From NCBI RefSeq assembly GCF_016464385.1, contig NZ_JADMLH010000012.1, positions 186,001 through 250,000 on the forward strand: 64,000 bases of DNA, in the 5' to 3' direction. The stretch is from Nucisporomicrobium flavum. Lineage in GTDB: Bacteria > Actinomycetota > Actinomycetes > Mycobacteriales > Micromonosporaceae. Both the position numbers and the translations under genes were made by a program. How positions within the stretch are numbered: the stretch's first letter is position 1; the number at the start of each line of letters is the position of its first letter. Shown one piece after another: positions 27,663-35,857 of the stretch. The notes beneath the pieces were generated by a model. That model made no database searches, had not been told where the DNA came from, and saw only the letters and a program-made list of their open reading frames with translations.

Positions 27663-28298
27663 ATGATCCTGCTCTCCGATCCCCGGGTCGCCGCCGTGCC
27701 CAGCCGGGACGACGGCGATCGGCTCGTCGACCTGCGGGACGTGCCCGAGCTGCGGCTCGACGGCCGGGCCGCCGACCCGGCCGGCGCGTACGCGCGGTTG
27801 CGTTCCGAGGTCGCGTCACGGCTGGTCGATGCGCAGAGCAAGCTGCCGGACGGCGTACGGCTGCTGGTGGTCGAGGGGTACCGGCCGAGGGCGGCGCAGC
27901 AGGCGATCTTCACGGGCTACCAGGAGGAGCTGCGCCGGTTGCACCCGTCGTGGGGCGAGGCGCGGCTGCGCGTGGAGGCGAGCAAGTTCGTCTCGCCGGT
28001 GGAGGTCGCGCCGCACAGCACCGGCGGCGCCGTCGACCTGACGCTGTGCACGCCGGAGGGCATCGAGCTGGACATGGGTACGCCGGTCGACGCCACCCCC
28101 GTGGAGAGCGACGACGCCTGCTTCACCGGGGCGCGGAACATCAGCGCGGCGGCCGGGGAGAACCGGCGGGTGCTGATCGACGCGCTGACCGCCGTGGGGC
28201 TGGTGAACTATCCGACCGAGTGGTGGCACTGGTCGTACGGGGACCGCTACTGGGCGCTCACCACGGGTGCCGGGCAGACGAGGTACGGGCCCTTGTAG
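27663..28298 (+). CDS. VanX-like D-alanyl-D-alanine dipeptidase (M15D)
   Basis: 211-residue zinc dipeptidase family protein. All the VanX-type active-site positions are visible: R75 (EGYRPR), H118-x6-D125 (APHSTGGAVDL), E186 and H189 (EWWHW). It would hydrolyse D-Ala-D-Ala. No signal peptide is present, so it acts in the cytoplasm. ATG 27663 follows GGAAGGAGGG. MurF follows 22 bp later, linking both genes to peptidoglycan-precursor termini. There are no vanH/vanA or vanRS genes in the window, so glycopeptide resistance cannot be inferred. Confidence 0.88.
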   Translation: MILLSDPRVAAVPSRDDGDRLVDLRDVPELRLDGRAADPAGAYARLRSEVASRLVDAQSKLPDGVRLLVVEGYRPRAAQQAIFTGYQEELRRLHPSWGEARLRVEASKFVSPVEVAPHSTGGAVDLTLCTPEGIELDMGTPVDATPVESDDACFTGARNISAAAGENRRVLIDALTAVGLVNYPTEWWHWSYGDRYWALTTGAGQTRYGPL

Positions 28299-28320
28299 CC
28301 GCTCGTTACCGTGCCCGGCC

Positions 28321-29700
28321 ATGATCCCCATGACGCTCGCGGACATCGCTGCCGTCGTACGCGGAACCGTGTGTGACGGTGACCCGGCGACGACCGTGAC
28401 CGCGCCGGTCCGCTACGAGACCTCCCGGGTGGAGCCCGGCGGGATGTTCGCCGCGTTCGCCGGTGAGCGCCGCGACGGGCACGACTTCGCCGGTCAGGTC
28501 GTCGCCGCAGGTGCCGCCGCGGTGCTGGCGTCGCGGCCGGTCGGCGTCCCGGCCGTGGTCGTCGAGGACGTACGGGCGGCGTACCAGATGCTCGCCGCGG
28601 AGGTCCTCACCCGCCTGCCGCACGTCCACCGGATCGGGGTGACCGGGTCGTCCGGGAAGACGTCCGCGAAGGACCTGCTGGGGCAGGTGCTCGGCCGGCT
28701 CGGACCGGCCGTCGCGCCGCCGGGAAACCGCAACAACGAGATCGGCGTGCCCGAGACGGTGCTGCTGACGACGACGGAGACCCGGTTCCTGGTGACCGAG
28801 CTGGGGGCGCGGCACGTCGGGGACATCGCGGCGCTGATGCCGGTCGTCCGCCCGCACACCGGCGTCGTGCTCGGCGTCGGCACCGCCCACATCGGCGAGT
28901 TCGGCGGTCGCGGGGCGATCGCGCGGGCCAAGGCGGAGCTGGTGGAGGCGCTGCCGCCGGACGGGCTCGCGGTGCTCAACGCCGACGACCCGGTGGTGGC
29001 GGCGATGGCGGGGCGTACGCGGGCGCGCGTGGTCACCTTCGGGCGGCACCCCAACGCCCGGATCCGCGCCGAGCGGGTCGAGCTGGACGGTGCGGCGCGG
29101 GCCCGCTTCCGGCTGCGGACCCCGGACGGTACGGCCGACGTGGCGCTGCGCCTGCACGGCGAGCACTTCGTGACGGCCGCCCTGGCCGCGGCGGCCGTGG
29201 CCCTCGATCACACCGACGACGTCCGGCTGATCGCGGACGCTCTGAGCAGTGCGACGCCCCGGTCCGCCGGGCGGATGCGGGTGAGCGAGCTGCCTGGCGG
29301 CGTGACCGTGCTCGACGACGCGTACAACGCCAATCCGGAGTCGATGGTGGCCGGGCTGCGCACGCTGACGGCGATGGCGGGCGGGCGCCGCCGGACTGTC
29401 GCGGTGCTCGGGCAGATGAACGAGCTCGGGGAGGGCTCGGCGGCCGCGCACGTGGAGGTGGGGCGGGCCGCCGTACGCCTGGGCGTCGACGTGGTGGTCG
29501 CCGTGGGCAACCGGGACGCGGCCGGCTACGGCGGCACGTACGCGCCGGACCGGAACAGCGCCGAGGAGGTGCTGCGGGACCTGCTGCGGCCGGGCGACGT
29601 CGTGCTGGTGAAGGCGTCGAACAGCCTGGGCCTGTCCGAGCTCGCTCAGAGGGTTCGGGAGGCGCCGCCGTCGACCGGCACCGCGAGCCCGGTCAGGTAG
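28321..29700 (+). CDS. murF: UDP-N-acetylmuramoyl-tripeptide--D-alanyl-D-alanine ligase (MurF)
   Basis: 459-residue Mur ligase that adds D-Ala-D-Ala to the UDP-MurNAc tripeptide in the cytoplasm. An N-terminal UDP-binding domain, ATP loop GVTGSSGKT (106-114), central EIGVPETVL and a C-terminal domain with DDAYNANPESM are all typical. As it lies outside a division/cell-wall cluster and beside VanX, it may be a second MurF paralogue; that is inference. ATG 28321 has TACCGT 8 nt upstream. The 3' end overlaps the convergent SDR gene by 55 bp. Confidence 0.9.
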   Translation: MIPMTLADIAAVVRGTVCDGDPATTVTAPVRYETSRVEPGGMFAAFAGERRDGHDFAGQVVAAGAAAVLASRPVGVPAVVVEDVRAAYQMLAAEVLTRLPHVHRIGVTGSSGKTSAKDLLGQVLGRLGPAVAPPGNRNNEIGVPETVLLTTTETRFLVTELGARHVGDIAALMPVVRPHTGVVLGVGTAHIGEFGGRGAIARAKAELVEALPPDGLAVLNADDPVVAAMAGRTRARVVTFGRHPNARIRAERVELDGAARARFRLRTPDGTADVALRLHGEHFVTAALAAAAVALDHTDDVRLIADALSSATPRSAGRMRVSELPGGVTVLDDAYNANPESMVAGLRTLTAMAGGRRRTVAVLGQMNELGEGSAAAHVEVGRAAVRLGVDVVVAVGNRDAAGYGGTYAPDRNSAEEVLRDLLRPGDVVLVKASNSLGLSELAQRVREAPPSTGTASPVR

Positions 29701-30401
29701 CTCGCCGCCGGGGACAGCAGGAACGCGGCGACCCGGCCGAACTCCTCCGGCTCGCCGAGGCGCCCCAGCGGGACGGAGGCCGCGGCATCCACGGCCGCCT
29801 TCTCGGCGTCGCCCGTGGCCGCGAACAGCTCCCGGTTGCGGTCGGTCAGCACGCGGCCCGGGAGCAGGCTGACCACGCGGATGCCGCGCGGGGCGTACTC
29901 GTCGGCCATGTCCTTGGCGACGCCGGCGAGCCCGGGGCGCAGGCCGTTGGACAGGCCCAGCCCCGCGATCGGCGTCCGGGCCGAGGTGGACAGCACGAAG
30001 CCGATCACGCCGCCGGCGCCCAGCGCGCCGGCGAAGGTGCGGGCGGCGCGTACGGATCCGAGGAAGACCGTCTCGAAGGCCTCGCGCCATTGCTCGTCGG
30101 TCTGCGCGGCAGCCGTGCCGTGGCCGGGGCCGCCGACCGAGATCAGCGCGCCGTCGAAGCGGCCGAACCGCTCGGTCGCGGCGCGCACGAGCAGGCCGGG
30201 TGTGTCCGCGTCGGTGAGGTCCGCGGCGACGCCCACGGCACCGTCGCCGAGGTCGCGCACGGCTTCGTCGACGCCGGCCTGCGAGCGGGAGGAGACGACG
30301 ACTTTCGCGCCGTCGGCGACGAGCGCCTGCGCGGTCGCGAGGCCGAGGCCGCGGGAGGCGCCGGTGAGGACGTAGACGCGGTCGGCGAGGCCCAGATCCA
30401 T
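29646..30401 (-). CDS. short-chain dehydrogenase/reductase, atypical active site
   Basis: 251-residue Rossmann-fold SDR. The NAD(P)-binding TGASRGLG lies at 13-20 and the C-terminal LTGLAVPVDGG is normal. The catalytic region reads LSTSARTPIAGLGLSNGLRP: the Ser is present, but the YxxxK tetrad residues are not at their expected places, as in a divergent actinobacterial SDR group with SN-x-LRP. Activity is therefore uncertain. ATG 30401 has TAGGAT (complement of 30409-30414) 7 nt upstream. Its 3' end overlaps murF. Confidence 0.85.
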   Translation of the reverse strand: MDLGLADRVYVLTGASRGLGLATAQALVADGAKVVVSSRSQAGVDEAVRDLGDGAVGVAADLTDADTPGLLVRAATERFGRFDGALISVGGPGHGTAAAQTDEQWREAFETVFLGSVRAARTFAGALGAGGVIGFVLSTSARTPIAGLGLSNGLRPGLAGVAKDMADEYAPRGIRVVSLLPGRVLTDRNRELFAATGDAEKAAVDAAASVPLGRLGEPEEFGRVAAFLLSPAASYLTGLAVPVDGGASRTL

Positions 30402-30411
30402 GCCGCCGATC

Positions 30412-31170
30412 CTATCCGCGGCGCAGGTGCCGCGCGGTCGGCTCGTCCGCCGGCAGGAACGCCTCGATGGCCAGCTCGGACAGGGTGACGTCGCGGGGCG
30501 TACCCAGCACCGAGGTGATGCTGAAGAACGACAACTCCGTCCCGCCGGCGTCGTACCGCAACGGCACGACCGGGCCGTCGGGCTCCCGATCGTCGTCCGG
30601 GCCGGGCAGGGCGCGCAACTCGTCGTGCAGCGCGCGCAGCACCGGGTCACCGGAGGCGAGGGCCTGGTGGTCCAGGCGGTGCAGGACATGCGTACGCCAC
30701 TGGGCCAGGTTCCGGATGCGCGGCGCCATGCCGGCCGGATGCAGCGACAGCCGCAGGACGTTCACCGGCGGCTCCAGCAACTCCGCCGCCGCGCCCGCGG
30801 TCAGCACCGCGATCGCCGCGTTGCCGTCGACCATCGTCCAGTGCCGGTCGACCAGCACGGCCGGGTAGGGCTCGTACCCGGCGAGGACGTCACGCAGCGA
30901 CGCCAGCACCGCGGCCAGGTCCGGGCTGCCGAGGTCCGTCTCCGAGAAGGCCGGTGCGAAACCGCCGGCCAGCAGCAACGCGTTCCGCGCCCGCAACGGT
31001 ACGGCCAGTTCCTCGGCCAGCCGCAGGATCATCTCCCGCGTCGGACGGGCCCGTCCGGTCTCCACGAAGGACAGATGCCGCGCGGAGACCCCGGCCTGGC
31101 TCGACAGCTGCAGCTGGCTCAACCGGCGGCTCCCGCGCCACTGCCGCAGCAGCGTCCCCACGTCACCCAT
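30412..31170 (-). CDS. XRE-family transcriptional regulator with MmyB-like ligand domain
   Basis: 252-residue regulator. The N-terminal HTH (about residues 5-60: LLRQWRGSRRLSQLQLSSQAGVS, HLSFVETGRARP) is followed by an MmyB-like PAS-related domain (YPAVLVDRHWTMVDGNAA) typical of actinobacterial XRE regulators. ATG 31170 has TACGAT 6 nt upstream. It is divergent from the NTF2-like gene, with a 108-bp intergenic region, and likely controls it. It lies 10 bp upstream of the SDR gene, so those two could share a transcript. Confidence 0.88.
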   Translation of the reverse strand: MGDVGTLLRQWRGSRRLSQLQLSSQAGVSARHLSFVETGRARPTREMILRLAEELAVPLRARNALLLAGGFAPAFSETDLGSPDLAAVLASLRDVLAGYEPYPAVLVDRHWTMVDGNAAIAVLTAGAAAELLEPPVNVLRLSLHPAGMAPRIRNLAQWRTHVLHRLDHQALASGDPVLRALHDELRALPGPDDDREPDGPVVPLRYDAGGTELSFFSITSVLGTPRDVTLSELAIEAFLPADEPTARHLRRG

Positions 31171-31278
31171 GCGCCGATCGTAGGGAGGCCGCCGACCGGC
31201 GCCCATGACCTCCGAGGTAATCGACCCGCTTACCGCCCCGCGGCGACAGTGGGTCCATCGCAACCGAGAGAGGACGAC

Positions 31279-31641
31279 ATGAGCGACTTCGACACCGTGG
31301 TGGAGCGTTACCTGGCCGCCTGGAACGAGACCGATCCCGCCGTACGCAGCGCCACGATCGCGGACGTCTTCGCCGAGGATGTGCGCTACGTGGACCCGGT
31401 CGCCGCCGTACGGGGCCGCGAGGAGCTGCACGCGCTGATCGGCGCGGCCCAGCAGCAGTTCCCCGGCCTGGTGTTCACCCCGGGCGGCCCGGCCGACGCG
31501 CACCACGACCAGGGCCGCTTCACCTGGCACCTGGGTCCGGCCGGGGCCGAGCCCGTGGTGGTGGGTTTCGACGTGGTGGAACGGGACGCCGACGGGCGGA
31601 TCCGGACGGTGCTCGGCTTCATCGACCGCGCGCCCGCCTGA
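31279..31641 (+). CDS. NTF2-like / SnoaL-type small protein
   Basis: 120-residue cone-shaped NTF2-fold protein (VVERYLAAWNETDPAVR, VRYVDPVAAVRGREEL, FTWHLGP, DGRIRTVLGFID). Members are polyketide cyclases, isomerases or binding proteins; the role here is unknown. ATG 31279 follows GAGAGGACGAC. It is divergent from the XRE/MmyB regulator, a common arrangement in which the regulator controls a small target gene. Confidence 0.85.
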   Translation: MSDFDTVVERYLAAWNETDPAVRSATIADVFAEDVRYVDPVAAVRGREELHALIGAAQQQFPGLVFTPGGPADAHHDQGRFTWHLGPAGAEPVVVGFDVVERDADGRIRTVLGFIDRAPA

Positions 31642-31649
31642 GTGTGCCC

Positions 31650-31685
31650 CCGGGCCGGCAACGGCCGAACGGGGGGCCGGCCCGG
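31650..31685 (+). terminator. hairpin after the NTF2-like gene
   Basis: Perfect 10-bp inverted repeat CCGGGCCGGC (31650-31659) / GCCGGCCCGG (31676-31685) with a 16-nt loop, immediately followed by the TAGGGT box of the next gene. It lacks a T-run. Confidence 0.6.
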
Positions 31686-31697
31686 TAGGGTGCCCGG

Positions 31698-33620
31698 GTG
31701 CTGGACGGACTCGACGAGGTGGACTGGGCTGCGCTGACGCACGCGTACGGCCCCGCGGACGACGTGCCCGGCCTGCTGCGCGAGGCGGCCCTGTCCGACC
31801 TCTACGAGCGCCTCTTCCCCCAGGGGACCGTCTACCCCGCGACCGCCGCGGCGGTGCCGTTCCTCGTCGAGCTGGCCGCGGAGGGGCGGGCGGAATTCCT
31901 GTGGATGGTGGGCGCCCTCGCCGGCGCCGCGCCCGTGCGGCCGGGGGTGCTGGCCTGCCGGGATCGGCTCGTGCCGTTGCTCGCCCATCCGGATCCGGCC
32001 GTGCGGGAGGCGGCCGCGTATCCGCTGGCCCAGCTCGGCACGGCGGATGAGCTGCTGCGCGCACGCTGGGCGGAGGAGTCCGACGCCCGGGTCCGTGCGT
32101 CGCTGGTGCTCGCCCTGCGGCTCACGGAGGCGATCACCGACCCGTCGCCCACCGTACGGGCGGCAGCCGCGGTCGCCCTGGCCCGGGGCGGCACGCCGTT
32201 CCCGCGGGACCCGGCCGTCATCGAGGCCGTGGCGACCGCGGCCGAGGCCGGTGCCGAGGTGTCCTGGCTGCACGCCGACCCGTTCGGGTGGCTCGACGTG
32301 GTGGTCCGCGCCGCGCCCGGGACAGCCCTGCCCACCCGCCTGATCGGCTCCTCCTCGGCGGACGTACGGTCCGCGGCGGCGCGGGCGCTCACCCTGCGCT
32401 GCCAGGACAGCCGCTCGGCGCCCGCGGAGCTGGTTCCGCTGCTCGAGCCGCTGCTCACCGATCCGAAGACCCGCGACGCCGCGGTCGGGGCGTTACGCCG
32501 TTGCGGGCGCGCCGCCGCGCGCTTCGCCGGTGCGCTCGCCGAGGTGGCGGCCGATTACCCGGGCACCGCCGCGAGCCGGTCGATCACCGCCGAGCTGCGG
32601 GCCGTCGAGACGCTGATGCTGATAGGGGATCCGCGCTGGGTGGAGCCGGTGATCAGGGCCGCGCGCGACGGGAACACCCCGCGGGTGCACGCCCGGATGC
32701 CGGTGTCGTGCTCGCCGCCGGTGCTCGAGGCGGTCCGCCGGGCGCTGCGGGACCTCGCCGGGGATCCGGGCGCCGGACGGGCGATCGAGGCGCTGTGTGC
32801 CGTCCTGGGCCGATGGGAGGGCGCCGCGGGGGAGGCAGTGCCGGAGCTGGTCGCCGCGCTGCCGTCCGCGCCGGCCGCCGCCGCCCGGGCGCTGCTGGCG
32901 ATCGGCCACCTCGGCGGCGAGATGGTCCCGGGGCTGCGGACGCTCGCGGGCGAACCGGGTGGCCTGGCCGCCGCCACCGCGCTGTTCCGGCTCACCGGCG
33001 ATCCGGGGCCGGCGCTGCGGGCCCTGCTCACCGCCCGGCCGCCGGTCCCGGCCGGCATCGTCGCCGTGCTCGGGCCCCTCGCCCAGCCCGTCGTGCCCGG
33101 TTTCGAGCTGCTGCTCACCGGCGAGGCCGCCGCGAGCCAGCCGCAGTGCGCCGGTCAGGTGCTGGCGGCCCAGGTCGTGATGGCGGCGACCGGCGACACG
33201 ACGGCGGCCCTGCGGACCGTCCAGGCGATCCTGCGCACCGGCGGGCCGCGGGCGGCGCTGGGGGCGGCCGTGGTCGCCGAGCTGGTCGAGGGAGGGTCCG
33301 CCGTCCGCCTCCGCGGCGAGCTCGCCACCTGGGAGCCGGAGCTGCGGGCGCTGCTGGACGATCCGCGCGCGGACGTCGAGGCGGCCGGTGCGCTGTGGCG
33401 GCTGGGCGTCCCGGCCGCGGAGCTGGTGCCCGCGGTGCTCGGCGCGATCGAGCGGGGCAGCCGGGTCGCGGCCGCGGCGAGGCTGCTGCGGGAGATGGGT
33501 GCGACGGCCGAGATCGCCGCGCTCGTCCGGCGCGACCGGCGGATCCATGCCGCCGGGATCGACGACGACATCGTCATCAACGACGAGGTGCTGCGGGAGA
33601 GCCTGGCCGCCGCGGGCTGA
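31698..33620 (+). CDS. HEAT-repeat protein
   Basis: 640-residue all-helical protein rich in Ala, Leu and Arg, with repeated HEAT/PBS-lyase-type motifs (HPDPAVREAAAYPLAQLG, DPSPTVRAAAAVALARGG, SSADVRSAAARALTLR). No enzyme domain or signal peptide is present; likely a protein-binding scaffold. GTG 31698 has TAGGGT (31686-31691) 6 nt upstream and no Shine-Dalgarno. It converges on the MNIO operon with only 9 bp between stops. Confidence 0.85.
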   Translation: MLDGLDEVDWAALTHAYGPADDVPGLLREAALSDLYERLFPQGTVYPATAAAVPFLVELAAEGRAEFLWMVGALAGAAPVRPGVLACRDRLVPLLAHPDPAVREAAAYPLAQLGTADELLRARWAEESDARVRASLVLALRLTEAITDPSPTVRAAAAVALARGGTPFPRDPAVIEAVATAAEAGAEVSWLHADPFGWLDVVVRAAPGTALPTRLIGSSSADVRSAAARALTLRCQDSRSAPAELVPLLEPLLTDPKTRDAAVGALRRCGRAAARFAGALAEVAADYPGTAASRSITAELRAVETLMLIGDPRWVEPVIRAARDGNTPRVHARMPVSCSPPVLEAVRRALRDLAGDPGAGRAIEALCAVLGRWEGAAGEAVPELVAALPSAPAAAARALLAIGHLGGEMVPGLRTLAGEPGGLAAATALFRLTGDPGPALRALLTARPPVPAGIVAVLGPLAQPVVPGFELLLTGEAAASQPQCAGQVLAAQVVMAATGDTTAALRTVQAILRTGGPRAALGAAVVAELVEGGSAVRLRGELATWEPELRALLDDPRADVEAAGALWRLGVPAAELVPAVLGAIERGSRVAAAARLLREMGATAEIAALVRRDRRIHAAGIDDDIVINDEVLRESLAAAG

Positions 33621-33629
33621 GCCCGGCCG

Positions 33630-34067
33630 TCATCCGCGGCGCAGGACGCGTACCCTTCCGGCAGCCTGGACGGCCACCGATCCTGCTGCCGTACCCATCG
33701 CGGGAAGCCGGCGGGGACGCGGCGCGGACCGGCCGTCGTAACGCATCGCGGCCTCCCGGGCGGCCAGTTCCGCTCCGGCCGGGCGCGGCAGGGCGTCCCG
33801 GGCGGCGAGCTCCCGGGCGAGATCCCAGCCGTCACGCAGCGAACCCTGCGTCGGCCGGGACGCGGCCCACGCCGACCATTCCCGGACCCACCGCGGGCCG
33901 AATGCGGCCGCCAGGCCCGGCCACTGCCGCGCGACCTCACCGGCACGCTTGCGCAGCAGGGCGGCCCGCGCGACCTCGACCAGACGATCGTCGAAACCCG
34001 GCGGTACGGGCGCCCCGGCCGTCAACGCCGCCACGAGCGCCGCCTGCCGCTCGGCCAGTGAGCTCAT
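33630..34067 (-). CDS. MNIO-associated partner protein
   Basis: 145-residue basic helical protein encoded last in the MNIO operon. The pattern MSSLAERQAALVAALTAG, ARAALLRKRAGEVARQWPGL and RDGWDLARELA recurs in actinobacterial proteins encoded next to DUF692; I recall these as SCO6045-like. By analogy with known MNIO pathways it would bind or present the substrate peptide to the oxidase, which is inference. The ATG overlaps the DUF692 stop (ATGA). Confidence 0.75.
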   Translation of the reverse strand: MSSLAERQAALVAALTAGAPVPPGFDDRLVEVARAALLRKRAGEVARQWPGLAAAFGPRWVREWSAWAASRPTQGSLRDGWDLARELAARDALPRPAGAELAAREAAMRYDGRSAPRPRRLPAMGTAAGSVAVQAAGRVRVLRRG

Positions 34068-34882
34068 GTGACCGTGGGATAGCCGGAGGCGGCCGCGATC
34101 GCGTCCAGCTCGGTGCGCAGGTCGTCGGCCGGCGGATAGTCGCCGTCGCGCTCGAGCATGAGCGCGGGCGGCCGGTGCCGGGAACACAGCTCGCTGACCA
34201 GGGCGAGCACCTCCCGCGGCACGGCGTCGGTGTGCGTGTCGTGGTAGACACCGTCGTGCGCCGAGCCGCCGGCCACGTGGCAGTACGCGATCCGCTCCAG
34301 CGGCACCCGGTCGAACAACGCCGCCGGGTCGGTGCCACGGTTCACGGCGTTGGCGTACACGTTGGCCACGTCCAGGAGGAGCAGGGCGTCCGTACGCTCC
34401 AGGATCTCCGTGAGGAACGCGCCCTCGTCGAGCTCGTCGTCCGGCCAGTCGAACAGCGCGGCGATCGGTTCCAGCGCGATCGGCACGTCCAGCTCGGCCT
34501 GCGTACGCCGGACGTTCGCGACCACCGCGTCCACCGCCTCCCGGCTGCGCGGGACCGGCAGCAGGTGCCCGGCTTCGACGCCGCCCGCCCGGACGAACGC
34601 GATGTGCTCGCTGACCAGCGGCGAATCCAGGCGCTGCGCCACCGTGGCCAGGTGCGTCACCCGCGCGGGCTCGACCGGCTCGGCGCCGCCCAGCGACAGC
34701 TTCACGCCGTGCGGCACCACGGCGACGCCGCGCTCACGCAGCCGGGTGAGGCCGGGCGGCAGGTCGCCGTGCGCGTGCACCGACTCGGCGACCACCTCGG
34801 CGAAGCGCAGCCCCGGCAGGTCGGTGACGAAGCCGGAGATCTCGGGGCGCCAGCCGATGCCCACCCCGTAGGTCTCGGTCAT
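34064..34882 (-). CDS. DUF692 multinuclear non-heme iron oxidase (MNIO)
   Basis: 272-residue TIM-barrel protein of the DUF692/MNIO family, whose characterised members use two or three Fe ions to modify cysteines or other residues in peptides. Family-typical metal-site segments are visible: SEHIAF, IALEPIAAL, LLDVANVYANAVN, YCHVAGG and DTHTDAV. ATG 34882 overlaps the stop of the TIGR04222 gene (ATGA), and the stop overlaps the partner gene, so all three are tightly coupled. The Cys-rich tail of the first gene is the obvious candidate substrate. Confidence 0.9.
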   Translation of the reverse strand: MTETYGVGIGWRPEISGFVTDLPGLRFAEVVAESVHAHGDLPPGLTRLRERGVAVVPHGVKLSLGGAEPVEPARVTHLATVAQRLDSPLVSEHIAFVRAGGVEAGHLLPVPRSREAVDAVVANVRRTQAELDVPIALEPIAALFDWPDDELDEGAFLTEILERTDALLLLDVANVYANAVNRGTDPAALFDRVPLERIAYCHVAGGSAHDGVYHDTHTDAVPREVLALVSELCSRHRPPALMLERDGDYPPADDLRTELDAIAAASGYPTVT

Positions 34883-35799
34883 CCGCCACAGCCCCCGCCG
34901 CCGCCGCAACCACCGCCCCCGCCGCACGAGCTGCCTCCGGAGCAGGAACTGCCGCTGCTGCAGCTCGAGCTGCTACCGCCGTCGGAGCCGCTGCCCGTCG
35001 AGCCGAAGGTGCGCTGGATCTCCGCCTCCGCGGCGAAGGCCGGATCCATCGTGTAGAGCGAGGCCGCACCGAACAGGGCCACGCCCATGGCCGCGCCCGC
35101 CGCACCGTAGGTCGCGTACGACGGTGCCTGCACGGGGGACAGGTAGTCGTAATTCCGGCGTACCTGGCTGATGCCGGTGCGGGCCGCGGTCGTCGCGATG
35201 CGCGTACCCGGGCGCAGCGTGAGGGTGACGACGCTCGCGATGCCGATCGCGAAGACGAGGAACATGACCGGCTTGTCGTTGGCGACGCCGGCGAAGAACC
35301 GCATGATTCCGACGAGAACCAGCGCCAGGCCCGCGAACGCCCACATCCGCGCCGTCCGGATCGCGGCCGGTGTCACCGCGAGGCCGTTCGCCTCCAGGCC
35401 GGCGCGCAGCTGGTCGAGCGTCGAGCGTACCCATGGGTCGGTACCGACCTCCCGGGCGCGGATGCGCTTGCCGGCGGCGTTGTAGACGGCCGTGTCCAGC
35501 GGGGTGACGCCGCTGGGCATCGGGCCGGTCTGGCACAGCGTCTTGTCCGGCGCGCTGCCGATCGCGCCGGCCCCGCGCAGGCCGCCGAGCGCGGCGTAGA
35601 CCGCGAGCCGGTCACCGCCGTTCAGGTACGCGATCTGCTGCGGGCCGAGCTTGTCGACGGGGGCGCCGCGCGTCCCTGCGAACAGGAAGCTGCGGTGGAT
35701 GGCGGCCAGCACCGCCACCACCGCGACCGCGCCGAGGTAGAGGGCCAGGAAGGTCATGCCGGGGATGCCCCAGGTGTCGCCTTGGGCCGCGAGAGCCAT
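34879..35799 (-). CDS. TIGR04222-type membrane protein with hexad-spaced Cys tail
   Basis: 306-residue membrane protein with hydrophobic segments at about 15-34, 152-171, 177-196 and 228-249 and a conserved soluble domain (residues 40-150). The last ~40 residues are Ser/Gly only, with cysteines at 280, 286, 292, 298 and 304: five cysteines at exact six-residue spacing (C-x5-C repeated). Such low-complexity Cys tails are recorded for the TIGR04222 group beside DUF692. ATG 35799 follows GGGAGG. First gene of the operon; the following two overlap it. Confidence 0.88.
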   Translation of the reverse strand: MALAAQGDTWGIPGMTFLALYLGAVAVVAVLAAIHRSFLFAGTRGAPVDKLGPQQIAYLNGGDRLAVYAALGGLRGAGAIGSAPDKTLCQTGPMPSGVTPLDTAVYNAAGKRIRAREVGTDPWVRSTLDQLRAGLEANGLAVTPAAIRTARMWAFAGLALVLVGIMRFFAGVANDKPVMFLVFAIGIASVVTLTLRPGTRIATTAARTGISQVRRNYDYLSPVQAPSYATYGAAGAAMGVALFGAASLYTMDPAFAAEAEIQRTFGSTGSGSDGGSSSSCSSGSSCSGGSSCGGGGGCGGGGGCGG

Positions 35800-35857
35800 G
35801 TGACCTCCCGTGATAGCAGGGTTGCAGGCCCTCATTGTGCAGGTCGGCGCAACGCCG

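Noticed and set aside
27663..29700. Glycopeptide resistance cluster
   Set aside because: Only vanX-like and murF genes are present; vanH, vanA/ddl and a VanRS pair are missing from the window.
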